Notes: generated by a model from the letters alone, not told the origin. A stretch of 64,000 nt of DNA from Zelopaecilomyces penicillatus (GCA_005765155.1 VCCP01000002.1:434001-498000); one strand, 5' to 3'; numbered from the stretch's first letter, positions 21,492 to 33,067 are shown. Made by a program: numbers and translations.

Positions 21492-22925
21492 TCATACCGC
21501 AATCTCCAAGTTCCCTGGCAACGGCACACCCACTTCTGTCGCATCTACCAGCGCTGCAGCCGCTTGTTGCTCAGCATCATCTGTAAACCGCGTCATGCTA
21601 AAGTCTGGTGCCCGCCGGCGCTCCGCTCCACGCCCACCTTTCTGCCCCCGTCGCATCTCGACCATCTTCGCCTCATCCTTGACGAGCTTCTTCTCCGCCT
21701 GCTTGCCTAGCATGGTACCCTCGAGACTCAGGTAGCTGGTTTCGCCGCTGAAGCCGACATCGAAGTTTCGTATTCGGAAGCGGATCTTGCCTTTGACTTT
21801 TTCGCCCTCGCCGTCGGCCCAGAAACCCGTGCTGTGGATCTGGCGCACCACACCGTGGTCGTCGGCTGTGATGACTGAGGCCGTCTCCTCCATGCCCCTA
21901 GCGTCAGGGTCCTCGTTGGACACCCACTTCCACGACAAAGGCAGGCGTCGTGCCTCGATAGAAGCATTGAACTTGCCGAAGCAAACCACGCCAATGTGTC
22001 CCTCAGTCTGCAGGTTGACGCTGCCCTCCATCCAGCTACCTCGTGTAGGTACAAACAAGTCGACATCTGCAGTGATCCACCCAAAGCCCACCGCGTACTC
22101 GTTTTGTGATTTCAGCATCGCTGGTGCATCGTCTTCTGTGGCCGCACCCTCCCGGCCGGGGTTCTCTCCAAGAGCCACATTCCTGTAATCCAGTAGGACG
22201 CCTCGCAATGAGGGGACATATCGGTTCTGTAGGTGCCGCAGGTACTGGTAATCGCAGTTTGTGACGGGCTGTGCCCAGCCATTAGGGTAGATGGGCTCGT
22301 AAAGAGAGACGGTCTGGGAGTAGAAGGGGAATTGTGGATTTGCGGGGATATCTGGCGGTTGGTAAATATGAGAAGACGACGGTTTTGAAGGCTGGTCGAC
22401 ATCCATGACATCCGAATCGGCCTCGGCTGACTCCTCCGGCTGCTCCTCTGGCTGGATCGGAGCCTCCTCCTCACTGTGTTTAGATTTGCTCTTCTTCTTC
22501 TTAGGCTTCTCTGTCGTATTATCGCCGGTAGCCCCATTAGTTGCCTCTACACCATCTGTTGAGGTAGCTTCGCCGTCGGTATCCTTGGGCTTCTTCTTCT
22601 TGTGCTTTTTCTTTTCAGATGCTGGCGCTTCAGCCTCTGTGGTTTCTGTCGCTTCCACCTCGCCATTGCGCTGTTTGCTCTTCTTCTCTTTCTTCTCCTT
22701 CTTCTGCTTCTCCTTTACAGGAGTAGCGCCACCAGCCTCAAGCTCCGTCTCTGGTTGTCCATTTTCCGCAGCAGCAGCAAGCTTGAAGCTTACACTTTTT
22801 GACTTCTTATGCTTGCGCTCGGTGTCGGGGACGGTCGCGTCTTCCTCTCGCGCGCGCTTCTTTTCTGATTTAGACGACTTTTCCTTCTTTCGCTTCGGCG
22901 TCTCAATTGCGGCGGCAGTGGCCAT
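21492..22925 (-). CDS. RPA43: RNA polymerase I subunit RPA43
   Basis: Single exon, 477 residues. The first 180 residues are Lys/Glu-rich and low complexity (KKKHKKKK, KEKKEKKSK), consistent with nucleolar targeting. From about residue 195 the conserved core begins: FPFYSQTVSLYEPIYPNGW, then LRGVLLDYRNV, YAVGFGWITADVDLFVPTRGSWMEG, and GHIGVVCFGKFNASIEARRLP, the OB-fold block of RPA43-type subunits. RPA43 pairs with RPA14 in the stalk of RNA polymerase I and contacts initiation factor Rrn3. The C-terminus is another basic stretch. The protein is longer than yeast Rpa43 mainly because of the N-terminal extension, which is usual in filamentous fungi. Confidence 0.9.
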   Translation of the reverse strand: MATAAAIETPKRKKEKSSKSEKKRAREEDATVPDTERKHKKSKSVSFKLAAAAENGQPETELEAGGATPVKEKQKKEKKEKKSKQRNGEVEATETTEAEAPASEKKKHKKKKPKDTDGEATSTDGVEATNGATGDNTTEKPKKKKSKSKHSEEEAPIQPEEQPEESAEADSDVMDVDQPSKPSSSHIYQPPDIPANPQFPFYSQTVSLYEPIYPNGWAQPVTNCDYQYLRHLQNRYVPSLRGVLLDYRNVALGENPGREGAATEDDAPAMLKSQNEYAVGFGWITADVDLFVPTRGSWMEGSVNLQTEGHIGVVCFGKFNASIEARRLPLSWKWVSNEDPDARGMEETASVITADDHGVVRQIHSTGFWADGEGEKVKGKIRFRIRNFDVGFSGETSYLSLEGTMLGKQAEKKLVKDEAKMVEMRRGQKGGRGAERRRAPDFSMTRFTDDAEQQAAAALVDATEVGVPLPGNLEIAV

Positions 22926-25900
22926 TTTTGAGGGAGGAGGGGTGGTTGGCGGGCTCTTTTGTGGTGGTAGATTTGATACAGAACTGGGTCGAAATGCAGC
23001 CCGCCTTGGCTAGGTGTTGGCGGAAATTTTTTTTGGCTGGTGTTCGTCGGCGGGCTTATCGATTAGGAATTGAAGTGGCACTGACCGAGGTGGGGCTGAC
23101 TTCACCGAGGTGAACTAAGGTGAGCCACGGCTATTCCTCCAGGCAAACCATGCCATGTTGAGTTCCATTGCCTCTAGCCCAGTGATGTTGACATGGTATT
23201 GGAAATTTGGTGATTGAGAAATGCACAAGTATGGGTTGGAAGTTGGAAGTTGGAATTCTCAAGATTCATGTATGCCCACAGGGCTCCTACGCATCGATCT
23301 TCTCTCCATGCACAAGGAAAGCAAATCTGGAAGCTGCATTCTGCTTAGTTTTTTGAAGAATGGATACATATATTATGAAAAGGAATAAATTAACTGATAA
23401 AAAGGCTAGCCAAGTTCATTATTGTTTGGTCTGCACTTTTTGTGTCTTTGGCTGCTTCTATCTTCCAACGCTTGCTAGCTGTGGGAGTTGTATGGTCTAG
23501 TGATTTTCGAGTGATATAAATAAGTGAATAAAATCTATGGAAACCCCTAGTAAAACAATTGAATGTACGAAGCATATGTGATTTATGCTCTACTGAATTC
23601 CTGTTCAAATACCGGATTGTTCATGATTTTCTCATCGGCGCTATATGCAACAAAACGCGCTTTCGGTTGGGAGTTGTGGTGTCACCAACTCTAATGCATA
23701 ATCAATGGTTAGTCACGTTTACACGGTATCTTTTAATTTCTGGCGTCTAAAATAATAACTAGTGTAAAGCATAAAACCCCATAATACAAGAATTGACGAT
23801 TGATGAGGTTATCATCCTTTTTTAGAATTCGTTGAGAGGAGATGGTGTTATAGGGTGAGTGCACCAGTCTCCACACCTTTGCACAGATCTTTAACATCAA
23901 AATCCCATCTTGTGAGAGTTCCGTCTTGTTTCTCAACTGGCCATCAAGGCTGCTCGAAGGTTGTAACCCCAAATGAAGGCTTGTCGTTGCAACGCGAGTC
24001 ATGCCAGATTGTTGTTGAGTTGGGCCACAAACCCATGTGTGGATGCGCACCTTGGCATAGGTAAGCAGAACATTTGAAGTGGAGATGGCACTGAATGGGG
24101 ACGAGCTACGAGTTTGCCTGTATTTTTATGGTACGATTAGGTGAGATGGGGGGTTTTACGTGTGTATATGGGTGTGTTTGATGATATGCACTCATCAGAC
24201 CATTGCAAATCCATCTTTCGATAAGGAGACGAGATTGATGTGCTGGAAACAATGTACGCACAGGGCAATTTGATTCGGTTATCAAAGATCATCAGAGACC
24301 GGAAAAAAGGTTAAAAAAGATGTGCGTGTAGATCCGGATTATGCCGATTGTTTGCAACCTCTCAACGCTCAGTCCTGACGGCCCGATTCTGTAAAGAATT
24401 TGAAAGAAAACTTACCTCACTAATACTTAGCTATTAATACCACGTGCGCAATTGTGATGACTTTGCCTCAAGCTACGCATGTAGGGTAGGCCCGTTCTCA
24501 ATGTCAAGGGCATCATTTGTAAGAACCCTTCGGCAAGCCCGATCGCCTTTGGGCATGTGGAATAGCGGACTATGGGGACTCAGAAGCGCGTAGGATTCAA
24601 CCATGGCTACGTGACATGGAATTCGCATGAACGATTCATTCATCCAATTCATGCTCTTGTGACGCGTCGTCCTTTGTTTGCGACTAAAAGCTCCTTTGGA
24701 GGCGAGGAGCGATAACAGTTGGCGGCAGGCATCTCCATTCTTTAACGTATCGGCGGGTTTCCTTCCGATGTGCATCATCAATGGAAGGGAAAGGCCCGAT
24801 CGTGGGAGGATTGCGGATCGTGGAGACTGCCGCATGCGACCGATGACGAAAATGTATATAATATTCGATGATGATGATGATGATGATGTTAGGCGAGATG
24901 GAAAAATGGGGGTCATAGGAAGCTGTGAAAGAGTCATGGCTATGGATCCATTTTGATGACTCGACGCAGAATGACCAAGGTGAGATGCTATCTGGGTAGT
25001 AATTACGATATCACACCCGGCCATCAAGGGAGGCTCTGGGGAAAATCTAGGGATACAGAATGATACCCTCGCATCGGTAATCTACAGCCGAGTCGGATGA
25101 GAAAAAGAAAACATGAAAGAAAAACACACAAATGATTTCCATCTCCGTATTTCCCGTCTCCCTCAAATTATCTTGATACAAAGCATGCAGGTGTGCTTCT
25201 TGACCCTGTCCTGCGTATCACGACATGAACATGCCTGCCCTGCTTTGCCCCAGTTTGTTAGCCCATCTTCCAAGAGATCCTCTATCTCGCTGTGCCCCCC
25301 CGATGATCGCTTCTCGATGTGGGAAGACACGTGGTGGGGGAACCACCAGCAGGGGATTGGGAGAGCCATCTTTTCTAAATAGGCAATTGTCTGCTACGTA
25401 GCAGAACTACCATGGAATCCAATCCCTCTCGCCACCCCTGGATTGATTGGATCCTAGATGGGGATCCTCGATGGGGTGACGCCTCCTTTATCTGGTTGCC
25501 AGAACGGGAAACCCTTATTCCGTACGCTGACGGACAGGATAACAACCCCACACCTTAATCCTCGCCCGTTCCTGGAGCCAATCCATCTTGGGCCTAGACT
25601 GCGTCATATTCAACAGGGGATTCCTTGAAAGAACCCCCCCTTCACACACAACACACACACACATTTGATACCTATCTCTCCCTCCCTTCTCTTGGGACCA
25701 CCACCCACGCCGCGCAAGGACCCCAAACGTGGGCACGCAATGAAGATGGGGCTTGTCAGCGCTGGGCCGCCCGCCTTTACTGGAGACGGCAGGTGTGAGA
25801 TGGGATAAAGATGATGAAGTCTAGTGGAGAAACATAGAGATGCTACCTGCATACCACCTTATCCCACTGACTGACAGATGTTGAGGAGGATGGACGAGAG

Positions 25901-26294
25901 AGAGAGACCCTTTCCCGCCCACTCTACCGCCGCCCCGTTTGTAAAGCAACGCAGCAATGGAAGGTAATACAGAAAAAACGCCATTGTAACGGCTCAGGGA
26001 ATGCCGTCGAGATGGGGGGAAGCACCACCAGGGGTCGTCCGTCCCACATGCTCTCTTCTTGATTGAAGTCTTGAGAGTGCAAAGCAGAATATAAATACAC
26101 ACCAGTGTCTCGTTTCTCTGTCTCACCTTTTTTGGAGAAATCAGCAGCTACTACTCAACAGCATTCGCACTTCTTCTCATCTTCAATTGCTCATATACCC
26201 GAGTTTTGTGTGTTCACTCCTTACGCACACCTCACTACCTTCCTTACATACATACTATACCACAACAGCTTCTTTTTTTTTTAACTTCTTCACC
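22926..26294. other. 3.4-kb gene-poor region
   Basis: Divergent region between RPA43 (leftward) and a rightward secreted-protein gene. Contains (GAT)7 at about 24865-24888 and CA-rich runs at about 25640-25662. A minus-strand stretch near 23860-24060 could be a decayed Cys-containing coding fragment, but it has an internal stop. No gene can be supported. Confidence 0.5.
26090..26097 (+). promoter_or_regulatory. TATA box of the secreted-protein gene
   Basis: TATAAATA about 200 bases upstream of the ATG at 26295, followed by a CT-rich leader with a (T)10 run. The strong box fits a regulated, highly expressed secreted product. Confidence 0.6.
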
Positions 26295-26951
26295 ATGCTC
26301 TTCTCACTCACTGCTCTGCTCGCAGCCACTGCTGCCACCGTCTCTGCCAGCCCCTTCCGCCGGGGCCAGACCGTCAGCGTTACTCCTCACGCCCAATACT
26401 CCTCCTCCGTCGGTGTCCTGGGCTGCAAGATCAACACCAACCGTGTCGCCTACTGGCCTGGATCCGTCAGCTGCAACGACTTCTGTGTTAGAGTCTCGCA
26501 CGCTGGCCGTAGCCTTGTCCTGCTCAAGATTGACTCGTCTGGCGGTGCCCACGACATCTCGTACGATGCTTGGAACTATCTTGGCTTTGGCCGGTCTGCC
26601 AAGGAAGACCCCCGACAGGGCGGCGGCATCAACATGGAGTATGAGTTTGTCAACCCTGAGGAATGCCGACCTCTGCTCCACACGGGCAGACTGCCCTTGA
26701 CTGCGGCCAACAGCATGAACTTTGTTGCTAGCTGCCTCAACGACCCCAACAGCTGGGTCGCCCGCAACCACGATCTCTTCAACTTTGTCGATCCTCTGTG
26801 CAAGTATGGCTGGGACGAGACCTGCTCTCTCAACTTGGCCGTCAGCAACCAGCCGTCGTGCCCTCACACTCTGGGAGAGACGCGCACCCCAACTGGCCAG
26901 CACGTCATTGATCTTGAGTATGGCACTGGCCGAGACATCTACGCTTCTTAA
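26295..26951 (+). CDS. Small secreted protein, possible double-psi beta-barrel
   Basis: Single exon, 218 residues. I start at CACC ATG CTC (26295), which gives a signal peptide (MLFSLTALLAATAATVSA) followed by a PFRR site that could be trimmed by a Kex2-type protease. The mature part has about ten cysteines, and the block GRSLVLLKIDSSGGAHDISYDAWNYL resembles the core of barwin/RlpA-like double-psi barrels, where a GxHxDLS motif is typical. The family is widespread in fungi but I know of no tested function. Cell-wall association or a role in host contact would be guesses. Codon use is strongly C-ending, suggesting high expression. Confidence 0.8.
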   Translation: MLFSLTALLAATAATVSASPFRRGQTVSVTPHAQYSSSVGVLGCKINTNRVAYWPGSVSCNDFCVRVSHAGRSLVLLKIDSSGGAHDISYDAWNYLGFGRSAKEDPRQGGGINMEYEFVNPEECRPLLHTGRLPLTAANSMNFVASCLNDPNSWVARNHDLFNFVDPLCKYGWDETCSLNLAVSNQPSCPHTLGETRTPTGQHVIDLEYGTGRDIYAS

Positions 26952-27484
26952 GTCGTTTTTGCCGTTACACTATTGGCCAAACTAGTATATAGGAAACACT
27001 CATCGGAACACTGTATATATACGCTCCGAACAGGGAGAGGGGTAAACTGTTGTATCAACATCGCAGGGAGCAGGAGAAGCAACTGTACATATGAGAGAAG
27101 CTTAAATAACTGTATCTATCTACCTATTATAGAAATCAGTATATACTTTCATTTTTAGCCCCCTCGTTCAAAACTAAGGTCTATAGTGTTCGTGTTCCTT
27201 GCGAAGTAAACACTACCGCTGGTAGGGACATGTTCTTGTAGCAGTGGCTATAGCCGAGATTTCTCTCACTTCGCGCAACACAGCCTCTCAAATGCGCGCT
27301 TCAAATTCGTTTCTATGCCGGCTTCAGCCATTTGGGTATTGATGTAGACGCCTTGAAATGATTGGGTAATTAACTAATCATCAATGACCAACAACAATGT
27401 GTTGGCACCGCTGCCTAGATGCGGAGTAGCGACATAGATTGCTAGACTTTCCATTGAAAGAATTCTGTCAATTCTGCCAACAAT
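26952..27484. other. Intergenic, nothing recognised
   Basis: 3' flank of the secreted-protein gene and promoter of orphan gene A. Confidence 0.5.
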
Positions 27485-28051
27485 ATGAGTCTCCTCAAAA
27501 GCGCCCTTTTGGAGGTGCTATACCAAGAAGCCATCTCTCACGATTTTGAGTACAACGTAGGCGCTTTCTGGTGCCATTATCTGTCTGGCAAGTTTTCTCA
27601 GTCAGACAACTACATTGTCAGCTACCGCCATGCTCCAAGCGATGACGACGACCAAGACGGCAAAACTAAAGAAGAAGTCAAAAAGAGAGACACATATGAC
27701 TTGACTGTGCAATATCTCCGGACGGATGCGAAACCACGATTCGTGTCAACGTTGATGTTCAGCGGGGTCATCCGCAATGAGACCGGGGAGCTGGACAAAG
27801 CGGAGAAGCAGGTTCTCAAAGCCGCCAAAACGTACCTGGAATCATCTAATACTGAGGATCCTGTCTATTGCATGACGGCATGGGGAGTTAAAGCTCGATG
27901 TTGGGTAGTTAAACGTGGTGATGAGAAACCTGTGCCTCTGTTTGGGCCAGATGAGGCCGTGTGGAAAGAAGCATACGTTGATATAGATAGCGATGATGGG
28001 GAATACATAACGGTGTCGATAGATTTTATAAATGGGATGAATGGGGTTTGA
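27485..28051 (+). CDS. Orphan gene A (paralogue of the gene at 30793)
   Basis: Single exon, 188 residues, no signal peptide and no membrane segment, net acidic. It aligns end to end with the protein encoded at 30793-31326. Both open with MSxL, have FW near residue 29, a KAAKxYLES block, a VxCMTxxGVKxRCWVV block, and EAYxDIxSD near the end. I estimate roughly one third identity by eye. No characterised family is recognised. A charged insert (DDDDQDGKTKEEVKKRD, residues 53-69) is absent from the second copy. The preserved spacing of the two cysteine-containing motifs implies selection on protein structure. Confidence 0.72.
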   Translation: MSLLKSALLEVLYQEAISHDFEYNVGAFWCHYLSGKFSQSDNYIVSYRHAPSDDDDQDGKTKEEVKKRDTYDLTVQYLRTDAKPRFVSTLMFSGVIRNETGELDKAEKQVLKAAKTYLESSNTEDPVYCMTAWGVKARCWVVKRGDEKPVPLFGPDEAVWKEAYVDIDSDDGEYITVSIDFINGMNGV

Positions 28052-28365
28052 GCAGCAATATTTGTTTTCGAGAGTTATTGGAAATGAGCGTCCTACTAGG
28101 TAAATCAGGTAGTGTCTGGCAGTCGATAGGTGGGGACACCGATATATAGCTATTGCAATATATCCGTCTGTATGTTGAGGACATATAAAACAATTTTGTA
28201 TTTCGAGTCAGTACATGTGTCAGTGTTGAAGGTGATTATCTGTTGGTCAACTACATGCGGTATGTACTATAATCACAGTAAAAAAGGAGACCATTCTTGT
28301 GTAATTAATTATTAACTATTCCAATCTGTGACAGCAACGACAACCATTTAATCGAATGCCGAAGC
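28052..28365. other. Intergenic, nothing recognised
   Basis: AT-rich gap between orphan gene A and the pseudogene. Confidence 0.5.
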
Positions 28366-30223
28366 ATGGATGGCGAGTGGACATGCATTACATCTCAGTG
28401 CGGGCTTTGCCAATTCGACCTTGTCCCAGATGAAGGAATCACCACGTGTATGTTCGTCCCCCTGTCTCTAACCATCTCTTGAGTACTTACAAACGTATGC
28501 CCTAAAGATCAAGATGACAAGTGGGTACTACAAACCATAGATGTGTCAGAGAAGCGTCTTCTTTGTAACGGACTTGCATGTGGCCATGCATATAGCATTG
28601 TGGTTGGCTGTCATCCACATTGTCTCACATTAGTTGCTTTCAACAATCCGCTTCATTTGATTAACGCCACCAAATACACATATACACCTACTGCCCAAGA
28701 AAAGTACCGACGCCGCGCCTGGATGCTCTCAAACTTGGTTTCACGTCTCTCCAAGAACATACTATAACTTCCCCCGGAGATTTTTCTGGAAATAGCATCA
28801 AATCTTCTCAGTCCTTACGCAGTGCTAATGGCATGTGATATATGGAATATGCCCAAGATGCTGCAGATAAGCTTAGCCCGCGGGATATGGTGTCGATATA
28901 TTGAGTTTGAAGGAAAAAGGTACATCTCGTCATTGTCGAACAATGCCACCCAAAATCACTCAGAACTACTGTTTTTACCGGGTGAAGCGACCGTGAACTG
29001 TTTGTATATACAAGAGAACCATCTCGGTATGACAAAACTATTTTTTCCCTCTGACAATATAGTAGCTGGTATCAAGGAAACTCCGGGAATATGGTGGCGA
29101 ATTATTCAGCTCACAACACGAGACCAAGTTATCCATGCAGAGTCTGATGTCGGTTCCTTGGTTAACCCCCAATGTCTTGAGATATATTTTGACTGTTAGC
29201 GCAGGGTATAAAACTTCGAAAACTACTAGTTGAAGGGCAAGGACTAGTTTCTTGGAGCGTTCCTCCGTCAACACATGTCCGTCATGAATATTTCGGCGAC
29301 CAGATTCGGCGGGTTCCTACAAAAATGCCGTCTTTCATCTGTAACGATCCACAAACTACGGGTTATTCCATAACAAGAGACCATCGGACTTTGCGAATCC
29401 ATGCCCATAAGGAAGGCGAAGATATGTCCTTTTTAAAATGAGTTTCCAAATGTTACGTGGCTGTATTTCCCAATTCAGCCAGGCGAGGTTATTACAAAGA
29501 TCTACCAAGGGTATGGGCTACTGCCGCTCGAATCTCTCAATGCTTTAGGGGTCAGTCATAGTTTTCCTTCTTAAATCCCTCGATTTGTTGTGGGGCATCG
29601 TTGACAATTATTAGTTCATCACCAGTAGAGGTCGATCTCTGTTGACAGGCAATTACCAGGGAAATTGTAGACGTTGGACTCTTGTAGACACGCCTAACCA
29701 AGAACTCAGCAGGATCATCTACGAGGATTCGGTTAGAGGCATCAGCACACTTGCATTTGAGAACCAAAACCTCCCTCTGCCTGACCAAAGCGTTCCCGTT
29801 CCACCATCATCGCCAAACAGTCTTCTCGTGGCTGCTACAAATTTCTACTACTTCTCCACCTGTGAGCTTTCAAAAGTAGACCGAGTCATCCCTTGCAGGA
29901 AAAGGGAGAATCGAACTGTGATAACAGGACTTCTCTTACATATCGCAGATGGATGCCGGGAAGCCTTGGGAGAGGTTCGCTTAGACTCTCTGCACGACGA
30001 TCAGGCCTTGCAATTTGATGAGCAACGAACTGTATTCTTGGGCTTAAGGAGAGATGATGGTAGGTTTGCGCGTGTAGGTTCAATTGCAGGTTCACGGTCG
30101 GGGCTAAATTGGGATTGTACAGAGGTTTTGGAGTTGAGCAGAGGCGGGAGGATGGAGTGGTTTTGGTCGACGCAGCAATGCTATGTAACATATCAAGGGA
30201 AGAGGAGCCCGCCGGCTTTTTAA
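28366..30223 (+). pseudogene. Decayed F-box-like gene, same family as the gene at 14037
   Basis: The coding trace begins at ATG 28366 (CxxC in SQCGLCQ), crosses a probable intron at about 28447-28507, and continues with a CHPHC element. It is then cut by an in-frame TAA at 28765-28767, just before the F-box-like LPPEIFLEIASNLL. The same frame runs on to 29199, after which the homologous frame continues one register away (KLRKLLVEGQGLVSW). A further stop or shift occurs near 29437. A final piece of about 29629-30223 carries ITGLLLHIADGCREALGEVR, the family's C-terminal block, after another likely intron. At least one nonsense and two frame breaks make a working product unlikely. Sequencing error could explain one of these but not all. 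Confidence 0.68.
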
Positions 30224-30792
30224 TGAGGAAACTTGGGTAATTAAGTAGGCCAAATGCTGTGGATTCGTTCTTCTATTCACTTTTCTTGCCCTTACGGTCA
30301 TCTGCAGTCAATCCATTTCGGAGTCACTTTTCTAAATCTTGTCCTTGTGAATATAATAGTACTAAGTACATCAATACTAATCAATGCCATAGCTTGCGCT
30401 CTATTTAATTCATTGAGAATATCCTCGTGGTAAATGCTGTCTTCGTCGCTGATGGTTGTTTGTCATTTACACCAGAAATCGTTACAGGCACCCAAGCTTG
30501 ATCCTCATAGGTCGAAAGCGGTGTTTATGCTGTTTAATTGCATTTTTCGGATAGCTAGATGGATAATATCTCTCTAGTGAGCGCAAAAAAATCGTGTGGT
30601 GAGATGTTGATTGATTGTGGCTCAGAATCACACTCCAAGGAGCGACAGTGTTGTTGGTCGATAGCAAATTACCAACCTACAACACCTCTCTTTAAATCCC
30701 TCGCACGTGGTTATTCGATGTAATATCTCTTTCTATATTTTCTCGTGTCTCCTGATTTTTCTTACAACCTTCTAACCAATTCGAGCAACACC
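30224..30792. other. Intergenic, nothing recognised
   Basis: AT-rich gap between the pseudogene and orphan gene B. Confidence 0.5.
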
Positions 30793-31326
30793 ATGTCTTT
30801 TCTTGATCTACCTGTTTTTGAATGGTTATATCGCGAGGGGAAATATCATGACCTCGATGATGAAGGGTTTCAATTTTGGTACACATTTATCAACTGGAAG
30901 TTTCCAGTACCAGAGGGCTACGTGACGTGTCGTGAAGACATCCGAAATGACAGGAATGAATATGTGACGTCTCACTTTGTTGTGTTACATACGTCTTCAG
31001 ATCGGTCATCACAACATAAGACGAAAACCGTCATGTTTTTCAAGGCAAAACTAGTTCAAGTTGAAGAGACACTGGAAGAAGTAGAAAACCAAGTACACAA
31101 GGCTGCCAAAGTTTATTTGGAATCCGACACGGCATCTGATCAAGTCGTCTGCATGACGACATGCGGTGTGAAATACCGCTGCTGGGTGGTACATCGAGGC
31201 AATACAGATCTAGGGCCTGTGTTAGGATCAACAGAGTCAAGCCTTGATGAGGCATACATCGATATTGGCAGCGACAATGCTGAGCGGTTTTCTGGGTGGG
31301 TTGATACCATAAAAGCTATTCGATGA
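30793..31326 (+). CDS. Orphan gene B (paralogue of the gene at 27485)
   Basis: Single exon, 177 residues. I start at ACACC ATG TCT (30793), because upstream in-frame starts are only GTG. The protein shares the whole plan of orphan gene A: FWYTFINWKF near the start, HKAAKVYLES at about 105, VVCMTTCGVKYRCWVV, then EAYIDIGSDN. No signal peptide, membrane helix or known domain. The acidic insert of copy A is missing. The two genes sit in the same orientation with the F-box-like pseudogene between them, as expected after tandem duplication followed by insertion or rearrangement. Confidence 0.72.
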   Translation: MSFLDLPVFEWLYREGKYHDLDDEGFQFWYTFINWKFPVPEGYVTCREDIRNDRNEYVTSHFVVLHTSSDRSSQHKTKTVMFFKAKLVQVEETLEEVENQVHKAAKVYLESDTASDQVVCMTTCGVKYRCWVVHRGNTDLGPVLGSTESSLDEAYIDIGSDNAERFSGWVDTIKAIR

Positions 31327-31698
31327 TTGGAGATGGAACTGAGTGGTTGATGTACGGAGCAAAATGCAGGATGCAGAAGGTTGGTAGGTTGTATCAACTT
31401 TTCATTTGTGGACAGCTTCATGTATTAAGACATTTGCTGCCACTGTCTGATATAAATGTGTTTGTTCATGAAGCATCATTTGGCTTGTCCTTTGTTGAGA
31501 GGTCTGTAAAGGCGGGCTGTTTAGATAGCCAAGTCCATCACATCGTCACCGAGCATAAATAACGTGACTTAAGATTAACGGAGGTGCTGTCGATGATTCA
31601 AGATTGGTATTATATAAGAATAAAAAGAAAGACATCGCTATTCGCCTTGGTCATTGTAAATCTGTACAAAAATCTCTTCACTTTCTCGTTTGGAGCAT
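31327..31698. other. Convergent 3' flanks
   Basis: Between orphan gene B and the leftward membrane-protein gene. Nothing recognised. Confidence 0.5.
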
Positions 31699-32666
31699 CT
31701 ATCGTCGCACGCCCCGCGACTCACCACTCACATTCGTCAGGGCAGTTTGAGAACCCAGAAAGACAAATAACGAAAGACCCAACGTAACAGTAAATGCTAC
31801 AGCCATCTAGCACACTCACCCATTAGTATCTGTCAAAAAAAAAAAAAAAAAAAAAAAAAAAACCAACCGAACAACGATACGCTTCATGTTACTCACTTTG
31901 GTACCATCATCCCATTCGCCTTCTTTACCCGGCATCTGCTTCTGTCCATTCACAGCACCAAGCCATATCAAAACAGCCAAGCCGCTGATGGAGCATACTA
32001 TGCTCGCAAACAGAAACAAAAAGCTCGCTTCCCATGCGTACACTTGAAGCTTAAAGGGCCGGTTTTCATCTAATTCTTTTCGTCCAGCCAGGCTGTTCCG
32101 AATGTATTCTAGACCGTCGCGGTGAGCTGAGAGTCGGTGTAGTCGCATGCTCTGCTGGCAAGAAACAAATACAGCAAATAGGGCAAGGACGAGTCCGCAT
32201 TGCCAGGAGGCGCGGACAGACCACGGCTTCTCCCGGTCGTGTGAGAGAACATTGGGCCATGAGCCTGTCGAAGCTAGACACGCTGCCAGGAGACCCCCCT
32301 TGATGAAAATGACAACTCATTAATCTACGACTGCTGCTGCTTCTTCTTCTACTGAAGGATGGAGGTAGACATCATTTTCATGTGTAAGTGGATGGCATGC
32401 TGTTGTAGGTATCTTACTGCGGTGCCGACGAAGCTCAGTTCTTCAATCTTGTGGTTCCGCCAATTACGTGTCAATCGATCCCGCTCCTCGTGGTCTTCCG
32501 CGTTGACCATGATGTATATCGCATCATAAGTCACCGGTGTTGTTTCGTACATGCCGCGGAGGAAGCTAGAGCAGCCGTTGCGCATCTTTTTAGCTCGAGA
32601 TGGGGGTGAATGATGGCTGTTGAAGCTCTGTTCATGAGCGTGGCCTAGAAGGGGGCTTGAAGACAT
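31699..32666 (-). CDS. Three-exon membrane protein of unknown function
   Basis: Exons on the minus strand, 32666-32418, 32298-31897 and 31806-31699, give 252 residues. All introns (119 and 90 bp) fall in phase 0. The start is MSSSPLLGHAHEQS (32666). Three hydrophobic segments are visible: QCGLVLALFAVFVSC in exon 2, SFLFLFASIVCSISGLAVLIW later in exon 2, and MAVAFTVTLGLSLFVFLG at the start of exon 3. Ending the last intron at the GCTAG (position 31807) rather than at the earlier GACAG supplies that third helix and uses a TACTAAT branch site, which supports the join. The N-terminal 80 residues are charged and probably cytosolic. No transporter or enzyme motif is seen. Confidence 0.72.
31835..31862 (-). 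repeat. 28-base homopolymer inside the last intron of the membrane-protein gene
   Basis: A run of 28 A on the plus strand reads as T28 in the transcript, upstream of the TACTAAT branch site and the acceptor at 31807. It may act as a polypyrimidine tract and is likely to vary in length. Confidence 0.85.
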
Positions 32667-33067
32667 GGCTAGATTTTTCGGTCGCGAAGTAAAATATTGT
32701 TTTACATGAGAGAGATGGAGAAAGAAAGAAAGAAAGAAAAGCCGAGGGAGACAAAGACAGAAGAAGACATATGTGGCGTAGAGTGTAAGTCGGGAATATG
32801 ATATTGAGAAACGATGACGTAGTATAGGCAGTAGATCGGACGATCGCACCATCACGTGGAGGTATCGAGAGGTTTCGTTGTTGGGAGGCGCAGAAGGGCT
32901 GATGAAGATGTAAATGGTTGCGGATTTGGCTTAGTACTGGATGGTGAATCTAAATTAACCGCATAAATTTTACATTTATTTACATTGATGGGCAATTGTC
33001 CTTGCGCTCGCAGGCCGGGAGGCACTTTTTGTGAGGGCCAGGGATGATGATGATTTACCTACCCTAT

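Noticed and set aside
23855..24064. Minus-strand Cys/Trp-containing coding trace near 24 kb
   Set aside because: It has an internal stop, no start or signal peptide, and no recognisable family.
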